DNA from: Emiliania huxleyi CCMP1516 | Lineage: Eukaryota > Haptophyta > Isochrysidales > Noelaerhabdaceae | Reading direction: 5' to 3' | Length of the DNA stretch: 38,525 nucleotides | Assembly (NCBI RefSeq): GCF_000372725.1 | Contig: NW_005201298.1 | Span: 75,738 to 114,262 of the forward strand | Part shown: positions 9,421 to 19,800 of the stretch, one piece after another | Layout: each line of letters opens with the position of its first letter | Position numbering within the stretch: the first letter of the stretch is position 1 | Translations under genes and position numbers: made by a program | The notes under the pieces: model-generated | What the model was told of the DNA's origin: nothing | The model's database searches: none | What the model saw: the letters and a program-made list of their open reading frames with translations, nothing else

Positions 9421-12059
9421 TCACAGCTGCTTGACCATCGGCTGTGAGCTTCCAAACGGGTCCCGCACCAGCGACCACTGCTCGGGCAGCAGCGCCGGCC
9501 GCGCCCCCTCGTCACCGCGCCGCCCCTTGCGACCGCGGCGAGCAAGCGGCGCGCCGGACGGCGGGGCGGCCTCGGCGTAGCCCCGCCTGCGCCAGAAGCC
9601 GACCGTGTCGTGGCCCGCGAGCACGACGACAGTGCGCACGCCGAGCTGCTCCGCGAGCCATGCCTCGGCGGCGCCCAGCAGCGCCGCGCCGATGCCGCGG
9701 CCAGCGTGGCTGCTCGCGACGGCGAGGAGCTGCACCTGTGCTCGCGGGTGCAGCTGTGAAGAGAGCGCCGTGCACAGTGGCGAGACAGCGAGGCGCCGCG
9801 CGCCTCGCAGAAGGAGGCGGCGGCGTGCGGGATGAGGGTGAGCGCCCCGACGATCGACTCCTTCCCTTCGAGGCGAGCGACAGCGGTGCGGGCGCCCTGG
9901 CCGTGCACGAGCAAGTGCAGAAAGTCGGCGCCGCGCCGCTTGCGCTGCGGGCTGAGCCCGGGGTGGGCCGGCGAGCAGGGAACGTCGGGAGGGAGGTCGA
10001 CGTTGCACTCCGGCAGCCTGCGCCGGTAGAGCCGGAGCGCGTGCGCCTGCGAGATCATCACTCGAGGTCAGGGGAGGTGAGGGGAGGTGAGGGGAGGTGA
10101 GGGGAGGTGAGGGGAGGTGAGGGGAGGTGAGGGGAGGTGAGGGGAGGTGAGGCGAGAGGAGGCGAGAGGAGGCGAGAGGAGGCGAGAGGAGGCGAGAGGA
10201 GGCGAGAGGAGGCGAGAGGAGGCGAGAGGAGGCGAGAGGAGCCGTGATGAAGCCGAGGTGAGCCGAGATGAGCCGAGGTGAGCCGAGATGCGCCTCTGCG
10301 GGCGAGAAGCTGCCAAAGGCGGCGGGCGGAGGCTGCAGCTCGAGGGTCACACCGGAGGAGGAGAGGTCGGGGCCGGCGGCGGAGGCGGCGAGGGGGACTG
10401 CCGCCGCCGTGGCGGCGGGCGGGGCGGGAGGGGCGACGGTGTACTCGACCGAGCGGCGGGTGGGGCGATGCCGCGAGCTGGCCGGAGGCGGCGGGGTGGG
10501 CTGCGGCGGCGGGGAGGAGGAAGCGGCAGCGGAAGCGGCGGCGGCGGCTGCGGCGGCGGCGGCGGAGGTGGAGGAAGTGGAGGCGGCGGCGGAGGCGGAG
10601 GCGGAGGAGGAGGAGGAGCGAGAGACGCGCGAGCTGAGCCGCGGCGCCGTGGCGGCGGCGCGAGCGCGCGTGGTCCGCTTGATCGGCGAGAGGGGCTTGG
10701 CCTGCGACGGCGGTGGCGGCTTGGGCGACGCGCCCGCGTTGCGCAGCTCAGCGAGGGCGGCGCGGCGCGAGGTCGAAAAGGAGGCGCCGAATGGGCCCTC
10801 GCCGGCGGAGGGACTGCTAGCCGCCGCCTCCTTTCGGGCGGGCGGCGGCGCGGCGCTGGCCCAAGACGGCGCGTTGCAGCCTGCCCATCCGTCGCCATCC
10901 CCGAGGCGGGCGGGTGGGGGCCCGCGTGTGGGTCGGACCTGGCTTGCCCGCCGCCCCGACCGACTCCCCCTCTGGCCGCCCGCTGCGGCGGCGCTGGCGG
11001 CAGCAGACGCGCTGGCGGCAGCAGACGCGCTGGCGGCAGCAGACGCGCTGGCGGCAGCAGACGCGCTGGCGGCAGCAGACGCGCTGGCGGCAGCAGACGC
11101 GCTGGCGGCCGCTGCCGGTGCGGCGGGGGCCGCTGCCGCGCGGCTGGCGGAAGCTGCTGCGGGCGGCTCGGTGGCCGTTTGCCGGCGAGCTGCCGCCTCG
11201 TCGCGCCGCCAAGAGGGCGGCAGGACAGAGGCGGACGAGGACGGCGGGGCGGACAAGGCGGCGGCGGTGGAGGGACGGTGGGCGAGGGCGGGCGCGTCGG
11301 CGACGGCCGGGCGGCCGGAGGTGATGGTGGCGAGGAGCCACTGCTCATCCGCCTATGTGGGGTGTCGCGGCCGTGTCGTGGACGTGTCCCGCGCCGGTGG
11401 AGGCGAGAGACGGCCGCCTCGGCAAGGCGGGCGCGCGGCTGATTGCGGTGCACCTGCGGGAAGGCTCCGAGCGACGCTTCGGAGGAGGGCCCCGAGTCTG
11501 GCGTGGCCGGCTTGGGAGGGGGCGCGGGAGGGAGGAGAGGGGCGGAGGCCGAGGCCGAGGGAGTGGAGAAGAGAGTCGGGGAGGGAGAGAGATGGAGGGG
11601 AGGCGGGAGGGAGAGGGCATATACCTCGACGGCGCCCGCGTCGGAGATGGGGCGTCCGTACTGGACGCGCGCACCCGCCTCGCAGCAGAGGGAGCACAGG
11701 TCGGCGTGCGGCATCACCGTCGCGCCTCGCAGCGTCACGGTGAGCCCCGCAAGCGCGCGGCCGCCTCCGCTCAGCCGCGAGAGTTGCGCGCCCGGGACGT
11801 GCGGGAGCATCCCCTCCTCGAAGGGGGCGGGGTCGACGGCGACGCCGCGATTCCGCGCGCACGCGGCGACGTACTCCTCGCCGACGATCCAGTGCCCCCG
11901 CGCGAGCGCCCGCAGCAGCTTGAGCGTTCGCCGCACGGGACGGCCGCCCGCGACGGTGACGGGCTCTCCGCGGACGAGCGTGGCGCGGACGCGGTCGTGG
12001 ATGTGGGCGAAGCAGCGCTGCGTTGCCTCGTCGTCGACGCCGGTGAGGGAGAAAGACAT
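9421..12059 (-). CDS. BRCT-linker-GNAT fusion protein, 695 aa, 5 exons
   Basis: Exons (minus): 12059-11625, 11453-11418, 11352-10294, 10046-9804 and 9735-9421; all four introns are phase 0. N-terminal BRCT features: TLKLLRALARGHWIVGEEYV (end of a first repeat), LAGLTVTLRGATVM and ADEQWLLATITSGRP (start and closing Trp helix of a second). A roughly 330-residue Ser/Ala/Pro linker follows. The C-terminal GNAT acetyltransferase has RTAVARLEGKESIVGALTL, then LLAVASSHAGRGIGAALL (the R/Q-x-x-G-x-G/A acetyl-CoA loop as HAGRGIG) and VGFWRRRGYAEA. BRCT domains bind phosphopeptides in DNA-damage complexes and GNATs acetylate proteins, so a nuclear chromatin role is inferred. Introns: one GT-AG (11624-11454) and three GC-AG (11417-11353, 10293-10047, 9803-9736). 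The 5' model is secure from frame continuity; exon 2 is only 36 nt. Confidence 0.82.
10070..10290 (-). repeat. 10-bp minisatellites filling a GC-AG intron
   Basis: Inside intron 10047-10293 of the BRCT-GNAT gene: about eight GGGGAGGTGA units, then about nine GGCGAGAGGA units, then GCCGAGATGA/GCCGAGGTGA units (plus-strand sequence). All three blocks have a 10-bp period. The intron ends repeat each other: AG then GCGCA at both donor and acceptor. Confidence 0.9.
10996..11105 (-). repeat. In-frame 18-bp repeat in the BRCT-GNAT linker
   Basis: Six tandem copies of an 18-bp unit (plus strand GCGGCAGCAGACGCGCTG) encode a repeating Ser-Ala-Ser-Ala-Ala-Ala linker. Because 18 is a multiple of 3, copy-number change keeps the frame. 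Confidence 0.9.
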
Positions 12060-12763
12060 CGGAGGGGAGAGGGAGATCGGCGAAGCGGCGCGGCTATCAA
12101 GAGCGGCAATTGAAAAAGAATCGCGCGGCCCCGTCCGATGGTCTGCTGCCCCGCGCAGCAACCGTCGGGCGACGACCCGGGGGCCAAAAACCCGGCGACG
12201 ACGGCGCTCTGGATGGGGCGTGACCTCCTGCCTCCAACCTCCTTCCTTTTTGAGCAGGTGTGACGCCGCGCGAGCGACGCTCCGAGATCGCCCGAGATAG
12301 CGCGGCGCGGCCCCGAGATCGCCCGAGATAGCGCGAGATCGCCCGAGATAGCGCGGCGCGGCCCCGAGATCGCCCGAGATCGCGCGGCCCGAGATCGCGC
12401 GGCGCGGCCCGGGGCGGGGTGGATGGGTTGGGAGCGAGGGGGCGGAAGTGTTCAGTGCGGTAGATGGTAAGCTCGAGGCGCGTGAGCCGGACTTGTGAGC
12501 CGGACCACCCCCTCTTGTTATCTGCGTTGTTGAGCCAGGACTCAACATACTCGGGCTTACTCATCCCAAACTGTCACTCCCCTTTCTCCCGGCCGAGGTG
12601 GGGCGCGCGCGGGGGCGGCGGGTGTGCGCGGGTGTGAGGGATGTCTGTGAGCCCGAGAGCGATATGCCATGTCCGCCTTGCGTTTGTTTTCATAACATCG
12701 AAGGCTAAGCTCAAAAAAGAATTGTCGCTGGGGTCGCACGACACGATTCAAAAAGAAACAGAC
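12060..12763. promoter_or_regulatory. Head-to-head upstream region with CGAGAT repeats
   Basis: Lies between the divergent BRCT-GNAT gene and the plus-strand ORF at 12764. From 12267 to 12410 it holds CGAGATCGCC/CGAGATAGCG units of about 10 bp, related to repeats found in several introns. No core promoter motif is identifiable. Confidence 0.4.
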
Positions 12764-13282
12764 ATGTTCGACGCCATCGTCAACGACCCGAAGGTGCACC
12801 CGGCGACGCGAGCGCACTTCCGCTCGACGAAGCAACTCGGGGCGGGCGCGGTGCTCGGCATCGACGTCGTCCACAAGGACGTCGAGCTGAACGACAAGGC
12901 GTGGCTCCACGAGGCGCAGGGCTACCTCAACCACCCCAAGGGCGCCATCACCCTCGCCACGCGCTGCGTCGGCGTGGGCCCTAACTCGAGGGCGTACGGG
13001 GTAGCCGTCACTTTCCTGCCTCACAAGGGCGGGGCTGTCCCGGAAAGTGAGAGACGCCGGGCAGCGTGGCGCATTACTGAACCCTCCCATACGTGTTTGG
13101 GGTTCCTCCTTTGCTGTCCCATCCCCTCCTCTCTTTCCCGCCTGGGCGGGGCGGTGGGCGGGCGCGCGGTGCGGCGTGGCGTGTGCGTGTGTGCGACTGC
13201 AACGAAGGACCGCTCGCAGAGGACCATTGGGTTTGTACTATTAACAACGAAGGCGCTCTCAAAAGAAACACATGTGCGGTAG
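12764..13282 (+). CDS. Unknown ORF, coding-like in its first half
   Basis: From ATG 12764 about 85 residues look like genuine protein: MFDAIVNDPKVHPATRAHF, then GAVLGIDVVHKDVELNDKAW and YLNHPKGAITLATRCVGVG. After about position 13020 composition turns non-coding, so an intron or a truncated gene is likely. No family is recognised. The frame is open back to 12641, and a Lys-rich stretch just before the ATG could also be coding. The sequence upstream of this ATG (about 12685-12735) resembles that just upstream of the FHA gene (about 13230-13275), suggesting shared promoter or transcript-start sequence. Confidence 0.45.
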   Translation: MFDAIVNDPKVHPATRAHFRSTKQLGAGAVLGIDVVHKDVELNDKAWLHEAQGYLNHPKGAITLATRCVGVGPNSRAYGVAVTFLPHKGGAVPESERRRAAWRITEPSHTCLGFLLCCPIPSSLSRLGGAVGGRAVRRGVCVCATATKDRSQRTIGFVLLTTKALSKETHVR

Positions 13283-13330
13283 AGTGCTGGAGTGCTGGAC
13301 TGAGAATCAGCAGCGCGCCCAGCCCACCCC

Positions 13331-13868
13331 ATGCCAGCCAGGATCGAGACTCGCCTGTCGCCGGACGGCGAGTGGCGCAAGAGCGGCGTTCTCGCCGGCG
13401 GCAGCGTCGTCGTCGGCCGAGCGCAGTTTGATGGTGCGCCGGACGCAAAGAGCATCTCGCGCGAGCACTTTGATCTCAGGCTCTCTGCCGATGGTGCGCA
13501 AGTGACCGTGACGAGCATGAGCGGGAGCCCGAGCCACATCCACGACGCTGAGGATGACCAGCCCACGCGGCTCGCCAAGGGCCAGGCCGTCCCGCTCGCA
13601 TACGGCCAGCTCGTCTCACTCTCCAGGTCGCAGCGCTGCCAGCTCCGCGTTGTGCTCGATGGAGTGGCTGCGGCTCCGGCGGCTGCAGACTCGGCGGTCG
13701 CCGCCCCCGCGGCTGCGCGCCCACCCAGTGCGAGCGGGGCGGTGGTCGTGCACGATCTGATCTCTGACGACGACGACGACGACGAGGTGCGGGTGACGGA
13801 GGCGCGAGCACCAGTCACACTCGACCTCACCGCAGCCGGGCCATCTGGCGGCGAGCGCGCAAAGCGGC

Positions 13869-13902
<34 letters not shown>

Positions 13903-16248
13903 CGGCGGCGGCCCCGCGCCTCGGCGAGACGCTGCGTCGGCGCTGGGGGCCGAAGAGGTGATCGACTTGGAGGCGGCCAACGGGGTCGGTCTCGGTGCGA
14001 GCGGCAAGCCGCTGCTGCCGGGCGAGCTCGAGGCGAGGCAGCAGCGCAGGCCGAGTTGGGTTCGGGGCCAAGAGGCTTCGACGAGCTTTCCCGGAGCCCC
14101 TCCCTTAGCTCTCCCGTAGGCGCCGCTCGGCTGGGACACGGCCTGGCTTCGCGAGTCCAAGACAACGCGTGCATGACATGTACATGTGCATGACATGTAC
14201 ATGTCCCTAGGCGCCGCTCGCCTCGCACGTCCCTCGAGGCATGTCCACGACACGTCCACGACACGCCCACGACACGTCCGGGACACGTCCACAGGCGCAG
14301 CTCGTGGACGCTACGCGCGTCTCGATCGACCGAAGAGACTCCCGAGGAGCAGCACTACCGCCTCGCGGAGAGCGCGTTTTGCCGCGGCGGAGGGGTGGCG
14401 GCGCAGATCGCAAGCATCGACTACCACTTCCACCCCGCTCTCGAGGCCGCGCTGGCAGAACACAAACCCCACTCGCGGGCAGAGGACGCGGCACAGGACG
14501 GGGCACACGCGCCAGTCCGCAGACACGGGGAGGAGCGGTAGTGACGCTCACCCCCTCCCAGAGAGCCATTCTGCGAGAGGCCGCCGTGTTCGCCCCGCTT
14601 GGCGGGGAGTCTATAAGCGACGACGGCATCAGGCGCGCTGGCACGCCAAGAAGGCGGACTACGACGCGACGTACGGCCCTGGCAACCACACCATCCTCTT
14701 AATTAACTATGAAGTGACTCTTGAGTGACTCTTCATTCACTCTTAATGAATAGGCAACCACACCATCCTCTTAATTAACTATGAAGTGACTCTTGAGTGA
14801 CTCTTAATTAATTCACTCTTAATGAATAGACAACCACACCATCCTCTTAATTAACTATGAAGTGACTCTTGAGTGACTCTTCATTCACTCTTAATGAATA
14901 GGCAACCACACCATCCTCTCAATTAACTATGAAGTGACTCTTGAGTGACTCTTCATTCGCTCTTAATGAATAGGCAACCACACCATCCTCTTAATTAACT
15001 ATGAAGTGACTCTTGAGTGACTCTTCATTCACTCTTAATGAATAGGCAACCACACCATCCTCTTAATTAACTATGAAGTGACTCTTGAGTGACTCTTCAT
15101 TCACTCTTAATGAATAGGCAACCACACCATCCTCTTCGCCTTCCACGGCACGCGGCAGGCAAACGTGCGCCCGATCCTGGCGGAAGGATTCAAGCTCTCC
15201 AAGGTCGAACTATTACTTAACCAACCATTCATTTATTATTGGTTACCTATTAATCATCTCCAAGGTCGGCTCAACGACCGACCCGGGCTTCTACGGCGCG
15301 GGAATCTACTTTTCGGAGCAGCTGCAGATGTCGATGGGATACAACAGCGGGAGCGACTCATCCTAGAAGCAGAGCACGGATTCTTGCATCCCAGCCAGCG
15401 CTCGAGAGGACACGTATTCAACGGTATTCAGCCGATTCCACTGTGGTTCACTGTCGCCCCTCGTATTCACGCGGCGCTCTGAAGACGCCGCACGAGACCG
15501 TCCTCCCGCCCTCATGTCGGCGTACTCACCCTGTAGGAACGACGGCATGTTCCTCTGTAAGCTCCTCGTTGGCAAGCCGTTCCTCGCGCCGCTGCAGCAA
15601 GGGCGAGGGCTTCAGGCGGGCTATACGAGCCACGTGTCGGACGCGAGCGGCAGCGAGGTGATCATGTTTGACGAGGCGCGAATTAACATCTCAATCACTC
15701 GTTAATTAGTTAGTTCATATGTTAATTAGCTCACCATGTGTGACGAGGCGGCGATGCTGCCGCTCTACTTCGTCTTTCTGCGCCCCCAGGGCGCCCACGG
15801 CCCTCTCGGCCACCATCATGGCCATCTTGGCCACGCTGCGGCGGCAGCGCACAAGGAGCCGCTCAAGGGTCTCGGCGGCGGCGGCGGCGGCGGCGGCGGC
15901 GTGTTGGGCGGCCTGGGCGGCTTGGGCGGCGCCATCGGTGGAGCGATGCACACGCTCGGCGGCGCATTTGGCCTGGGTGGCGCCTCATCGTCGTTGCCGG
16001 CCGCCGCCGTCGGGGCTGCCGCCGCTCTCGCCGGCGGCGGTGGCTGGGGCGCGGGCAACGTGCTGGGCGGCGGCAAGAGGCCGCGGGCGGACCACGACGC
16101 CGCGGTCGTGGCGCGGCTGCTGAGCGAGAGCCGTGGCGGCAAGGGCCGCCCGCGAGGGGCGGCCGGGCGCGCGGAGGGCGCGGAGGGCGCGGAGGAGGAG
16201 ATGGTGCGCGAGGCGATGCGGCGGAGCTTGCTGCCGGGAGGGCGGTAG
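13331..16248 (+). CDS. FHA-domain poly(ADP-ribose) polymerase, multi-exon
   Basis: The first exon (13331 to about 14032) encodes an FHA phosphothreonine-binding domain: SVVVGRAQF, then SISREHFDLRLS (S-R-x-H core) and VPLAYGQLVSLSR. Two SUMO-interaction-like motifs follow (VVVHDLISDDDD, EVIDLEA). The catalytic PARP domain is on exons of about 14332-14484, 14633-14681, 15118-15203, 15265-15350, 15537-15675 and 15748-16248. It includes FAFHGTRQANVRPILAEGF, GFYGAGIYFSEQ, GYTSHVSD and SEVIMFDE. The H-Y-E triad (His of HGTR, Tyr of GIYF, Glu of SEV) is intact, so polymer synthesis is possible. The tail is His/Gly/Ala-rich. Introns: GA-AG (14485-14632, tentative), GC-AG (14682), GT-AG (15204), GA-AG (15351), GC-AG (15676). 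The junction between FHA and PARP exons (about 14033-14331) is unresolved. Role inferred: nuclear DNA-damage signalling. Confidence 0.85.
14033..14294 (+). repeat. FHA-PARP intron with 11-bp repeats and a duplicated acceptor
   Basis: Contains CATGACATGTACATG repeats, then CCACGACACGT 11-mers ending in CCACAG before GCGCAG. The string TAGGCGCCGCTCG occurs twice (about 14115 and 14204), i.e. a duplicated candidate 3' splice boundary. The exact donor (14033 or 14038) is undecided because both follow AG and begin GC. Confidence 0.6.
14682..15117 (+). repeat. Intron made of 6 tandem complete intron units (72 bp)
   Basis: The whole GC-AG intron consists of six head-to-tail units of 72, 76, 72, 72, 72 and 72 bp. 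Each begins GCAACCACACCATCCTCTT, a copy of the first 19 nt of the downstream exon, and each ends AATAG. Unit starts are 14682, 14754, 14830, 14902, 14974 and 15046. Unit 3 begins ACAACC instead of GCAACC. Every unit is thus a stand-alone GC...AG intron, AT-rich (TTAATTAACTATGAAG) against a GC-rich exon background. Confidence 0.93.
15351..15536 (+). mobile_element. Introner-like element, copy A (FHA-PARP gene)
   Basis: This GA-AG intron carries a member of a repeated intron family. It starts with the duplicated target GAGCGAC (exon copy GAACGAC at 15537), then the shared 5' motif CCTAGAAGCAGA. It includes CGCTCGAGAGGACACG, CGTATTCACGCGGCGCTC and TCCTCCCGCCCTCATG, and ends CTGTAG. It is in the same splice orientation as copies B (17605-17860) and C (21123-21334) in the histidine gene. 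Confidence 0.8.
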
Positions 16249-16806
16249 GCGGTGTTTTGCTCGATTTCAGCTTGCTGCAGCCTGCAGGGAGGGCGGTCCA
16301 CACACCCTTGGCAGGAGAGGTACCGCACACTCACAGGGTACAGAACCCTAACCCCTTCCTATGTTCTTCACAGTCTCTTACAGTCCGGCCCCTCTCTTCG
16401 GTTCATCCCACATCCGGGCACCCGGGGGAACGAACAACGATCGTCGATCCACAAAATCAAAAATTCCCTTACGGCTTTATATTGAGTTTCTCACGCCGCG
16501 CATTTTCGGTTTCTGGCGCCAGTCTTGCCGTTCTTATAGATCAGTTTGGACATGCTCGATGGAAAGAGTGTGCCGTGCGCCCCGAGAATGCCGACATGCG
16601 TCGAAAAGGGACTGCGCGGCGTATCTCATCCATCCAACGCGGGCGCACGAATCACACTCGATTGCCCTGCTCTTCCGGCCGATACCGCTCCCACGAGGCG
16701 CCAGCAAAGACAACCGGCCGCTGCGCCGCACATGGCGACGGGGCGTCTCGGGGGGTCTTGGGTACCTTGCCGGGCGGCGCGAACCGGCGCAAGCAAGAGG
16801 CCCCGC
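16249..16806. other. Convergent intergenic region
   Basis: This 558-bp spacer between the 3' ends of FHA-PARP and the histidine gene holds both 3' UTRs. No additional gene or hairpin is convincing. Confidence 0.5.
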
Positions 16807-19800
16807 TCAGCCCCTGTAGCGCGCAGCGGCCGCCGCCGCCACGGCGGCCGCGGCCGCGGCGGCGGCGGCGAGCGCAAGAGCGCCCGCCGACGGCGCCTGA
16901 CTCCACGCCGCCACCGGGCCCTTGTCGGCGGCGCGCTTGGCCTTGTCCGAGAGGATGGCGGCGGCGGCGCTGTCACGAGACGCCTTTGCGTTGCGTCGGC
17001 CGGCGCGCGATCACATGAGTATATGAGTAGCAGTCCCAGACTAGCAATACTCCCCAGACGCCTTTGCGTTGCCCGGCCGGCGCGCGAGCTTGAGGGCGCG
17101 CGCGTCGAGATGCGCCTCCACGTCGGCGATAGTGACGCCGGCGGCGACGCAGCGCACGAGCGCGAAGAAGAGGAGGTCGGCGGCCTACCATTAATGAACA
17201 ACTCTCATTAATTAATATTAACTGATATACCCGAGATGACCCGCGACTACCCGAGGTCGTCCTCAGTTTAAGGAAGAGGGGGTGGGCGGCCTCAGAGGCG
17301 ATGTGGAGGTAATCTCGGGTGATCTCGGGTAATCTCAGGTAATCTCGGGTAATCTCGGGTAGTCTCGGGTAATCTCGGGGATTTCGGGGAGGAGGTCGGC
17401 GGCCTCAGAGGCGATGTCGTCTGGCTCCTCTGCCTCTGCCAGCTCCTGCGCCTAGATGATCCGAGATGCCCCGAGATGCCCCGAGATGCCCCGAGATGAC
17501 CCTCCGCCTCTGCCAGCTCCCGCGAACCTCTTCCACAAGCTTGGAGCGGAGGAGGGTCGAGTCGTCAAAGAGCCGCTTGGTGTACGAGCCGGCCGGCGCC
17601 GAGCCTGCGGTGTGAGTGCGCCGGCATGAGGGCGGGAGGACGGTGTCGGGCAGAGTACTTGTGGCACCGCGTGAGTACGAGGGAGGCGAGTACAATGTGC
17701 ACAGCGGAGTGCGGCCGAGTACGGCGGAGTCCGTGTCGTCTCGAGCGCTACCGGGAGCACAAGAACACGGCTCCGCTCCTCCCCGCTGCCCCTGCTCACG
17801 AGATATGGGGAGATACGGGGGAGATACGGGGAGAGATTCCGCTTCTAGGGGCCGCCGCGCCGCGCCGCGACTGCAGCGTCTCCTGCAGCGCGCGTAGGCC
17901 GCTCGGGAAGCCCCAGCACGTCAGCGTGCCTGCAGGGGCAGCACGAGACACTACTGACTGGCAGTGGCCCCACCGCATAGCATGACCCCCCCCCCCCCCC
18001 AGCAATGTCAGCGTGCCTCGGTGGCAAAAGGATGGCGGCGAGCCGTACTGGCGGACAGTGAAGCGGAGTGCGTCGCCGTCGGAGTCGACGGCCACACGGC
18101 AGAGCCGCTGCCACGCGCCTACTCCCATCGACAGTCTCTTCAACCTCTGAACCTTCACTCGCGCGGCAGAGCCGCTGCCACGCGCCTACTCCCATCGACA
18201 GTCTCTTCAGCCTCTGAACCTTCACTCGCGCGGCAGAGTCGCTGCCACGCGCCTACTCCCATCGACAGTCTCTTCAACCTCTGAACCTTCACTCGCGCGG
18301 CAGAGTCGCTGCCACGCGCCTACTCCCATCGACAGTCTCTTCAACCTCTGAACCTTCACTCGCGCGGCAGAGTCGCTGCCACGCGCCTACTCCCATCGAC
18401 AGTCTCTTCAACCTCTGAACCTTCACTCGCGCGGCAGAGTCGCTGCCACGCGCCTACTCCCATCGACAGTCTCTTCAACCTCTGAACCTTCACTCGCGCG
18501 GCTGAGCCGCTGCCACGCGCCTACTCCCATCGACAGTCTCTTCAACCTCTGAACCTTCACTCGCGCGGCAGAGTCGCTGCCACGCGCCTACTCCCATCGA
18601 CAGTCTCTTCAACCTCTGAACCTTCACTCGCGCGGCAGAGTCGCTGCCACGCGCCTACTCCCATCGACAGTCTCTTCAACCTCTGAACCTTCACTCGCGC
18701 GGCAGAGTCGCTGCCACGCGCCTACTCCCATCGACAGTCTCTTCAACCTCTGAACCTTCACTCGCGCGGCAGAGTCGCTGCCACGCGCCTACTCCCATCG
18801 ACAGTCTCTTCAACCTCTGAACCTTCACTCGCGCGGCAGAGTCGCTGCCACGCGCCTACTCCCATCGACAGTCTCTTCAACCTCTGAACCTTCACTCGCG
18901 CGGCAGAGTCGCTGCCACGCGCCTACTCCCATCGACAGTCTCTTCAACCTCTGAACCTTCACTCGCGCGGCAGAGTCGCTGCCACGCGCCTACTCCCATC
19001 GACAGTCTCTTCAACCTCTGAACCTTCACTCGCGCGGCAGAGTCGCTGCCACGCGCCTACTCCCATCGACAGTCTCTTCAACCTCTGAACCTTCACTCGC
19101 GCGGCAGAGTCGCTGCCACGCGCCTACTCCCATCGACAGTCTCTTCAACCTCTGAACCTTCACTCGCGCGGCAGAGTCGCTGCCACGCGCCTACTCCCAT
19201 CGACAGTCTCTTCAACCTCTGAACCTTCACTCGCGCGGCAGAGTCGCTGCCACGCGCCTACTCCCATCGACAGTCTCTTCAACCTCTGAACCTTCACTCG
19301 CGCGGCAGAGTCGCTGCCACGCGCCTACTCCCATCGACAGTCTCTTCAACCTCTGAACCTTCACTCGCGCGGCAGAGTCGCTGCCACGCGCCTACTCCCA
19401 TCGACAGTCTCTTCAACCTCTGAACCTTCACTCGCGCGGCAGAGTCGCTGCCACGCGCCTACTCCCATCGACAGTCTCTTCAGCCTCTGAACCTTCACTC
19501 GCGCGGCAGAGTCGCTGCCACGCGCCTACTCCCATCGACAGTCTCTTCAGCCTCTGAACCTTCACTCGCGCGGCAGAGCCGCTGCCACGCGCCTACTCCC
19601 ATCGACAGTCTCTTCAGCCTCTGAACCCTCACTCGCGCGGCAGAGTCGCTGCCACGCGCCTACTCCCATCGACAGTCTCTTCAACCTCTGAACCTTCACT
19701 CGCGCGGCAGAGCCGCTGCCACGCGCCTACTCCCATCGACAGTCTCTTCAACCTCTGAACCTTCACTCGCGCGGCAGAGTCGCTGCCACGCGCCTACTCC

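Noticed and set aside
10268..11743. Long plus-strand ORFs (10268-11743, 10288-11442)
   Set aside because: Antisense shadows of the BRCT-GNAT linker; Gly/Ala/Arg low complexity with no domain, while the minus strand has a phase-consistent domain model.
13021..14292. Minus-strand 423-codon ORF
   Set aside because: Overlaps the FHA domain on the opposite strand; no domain and shadow composition.
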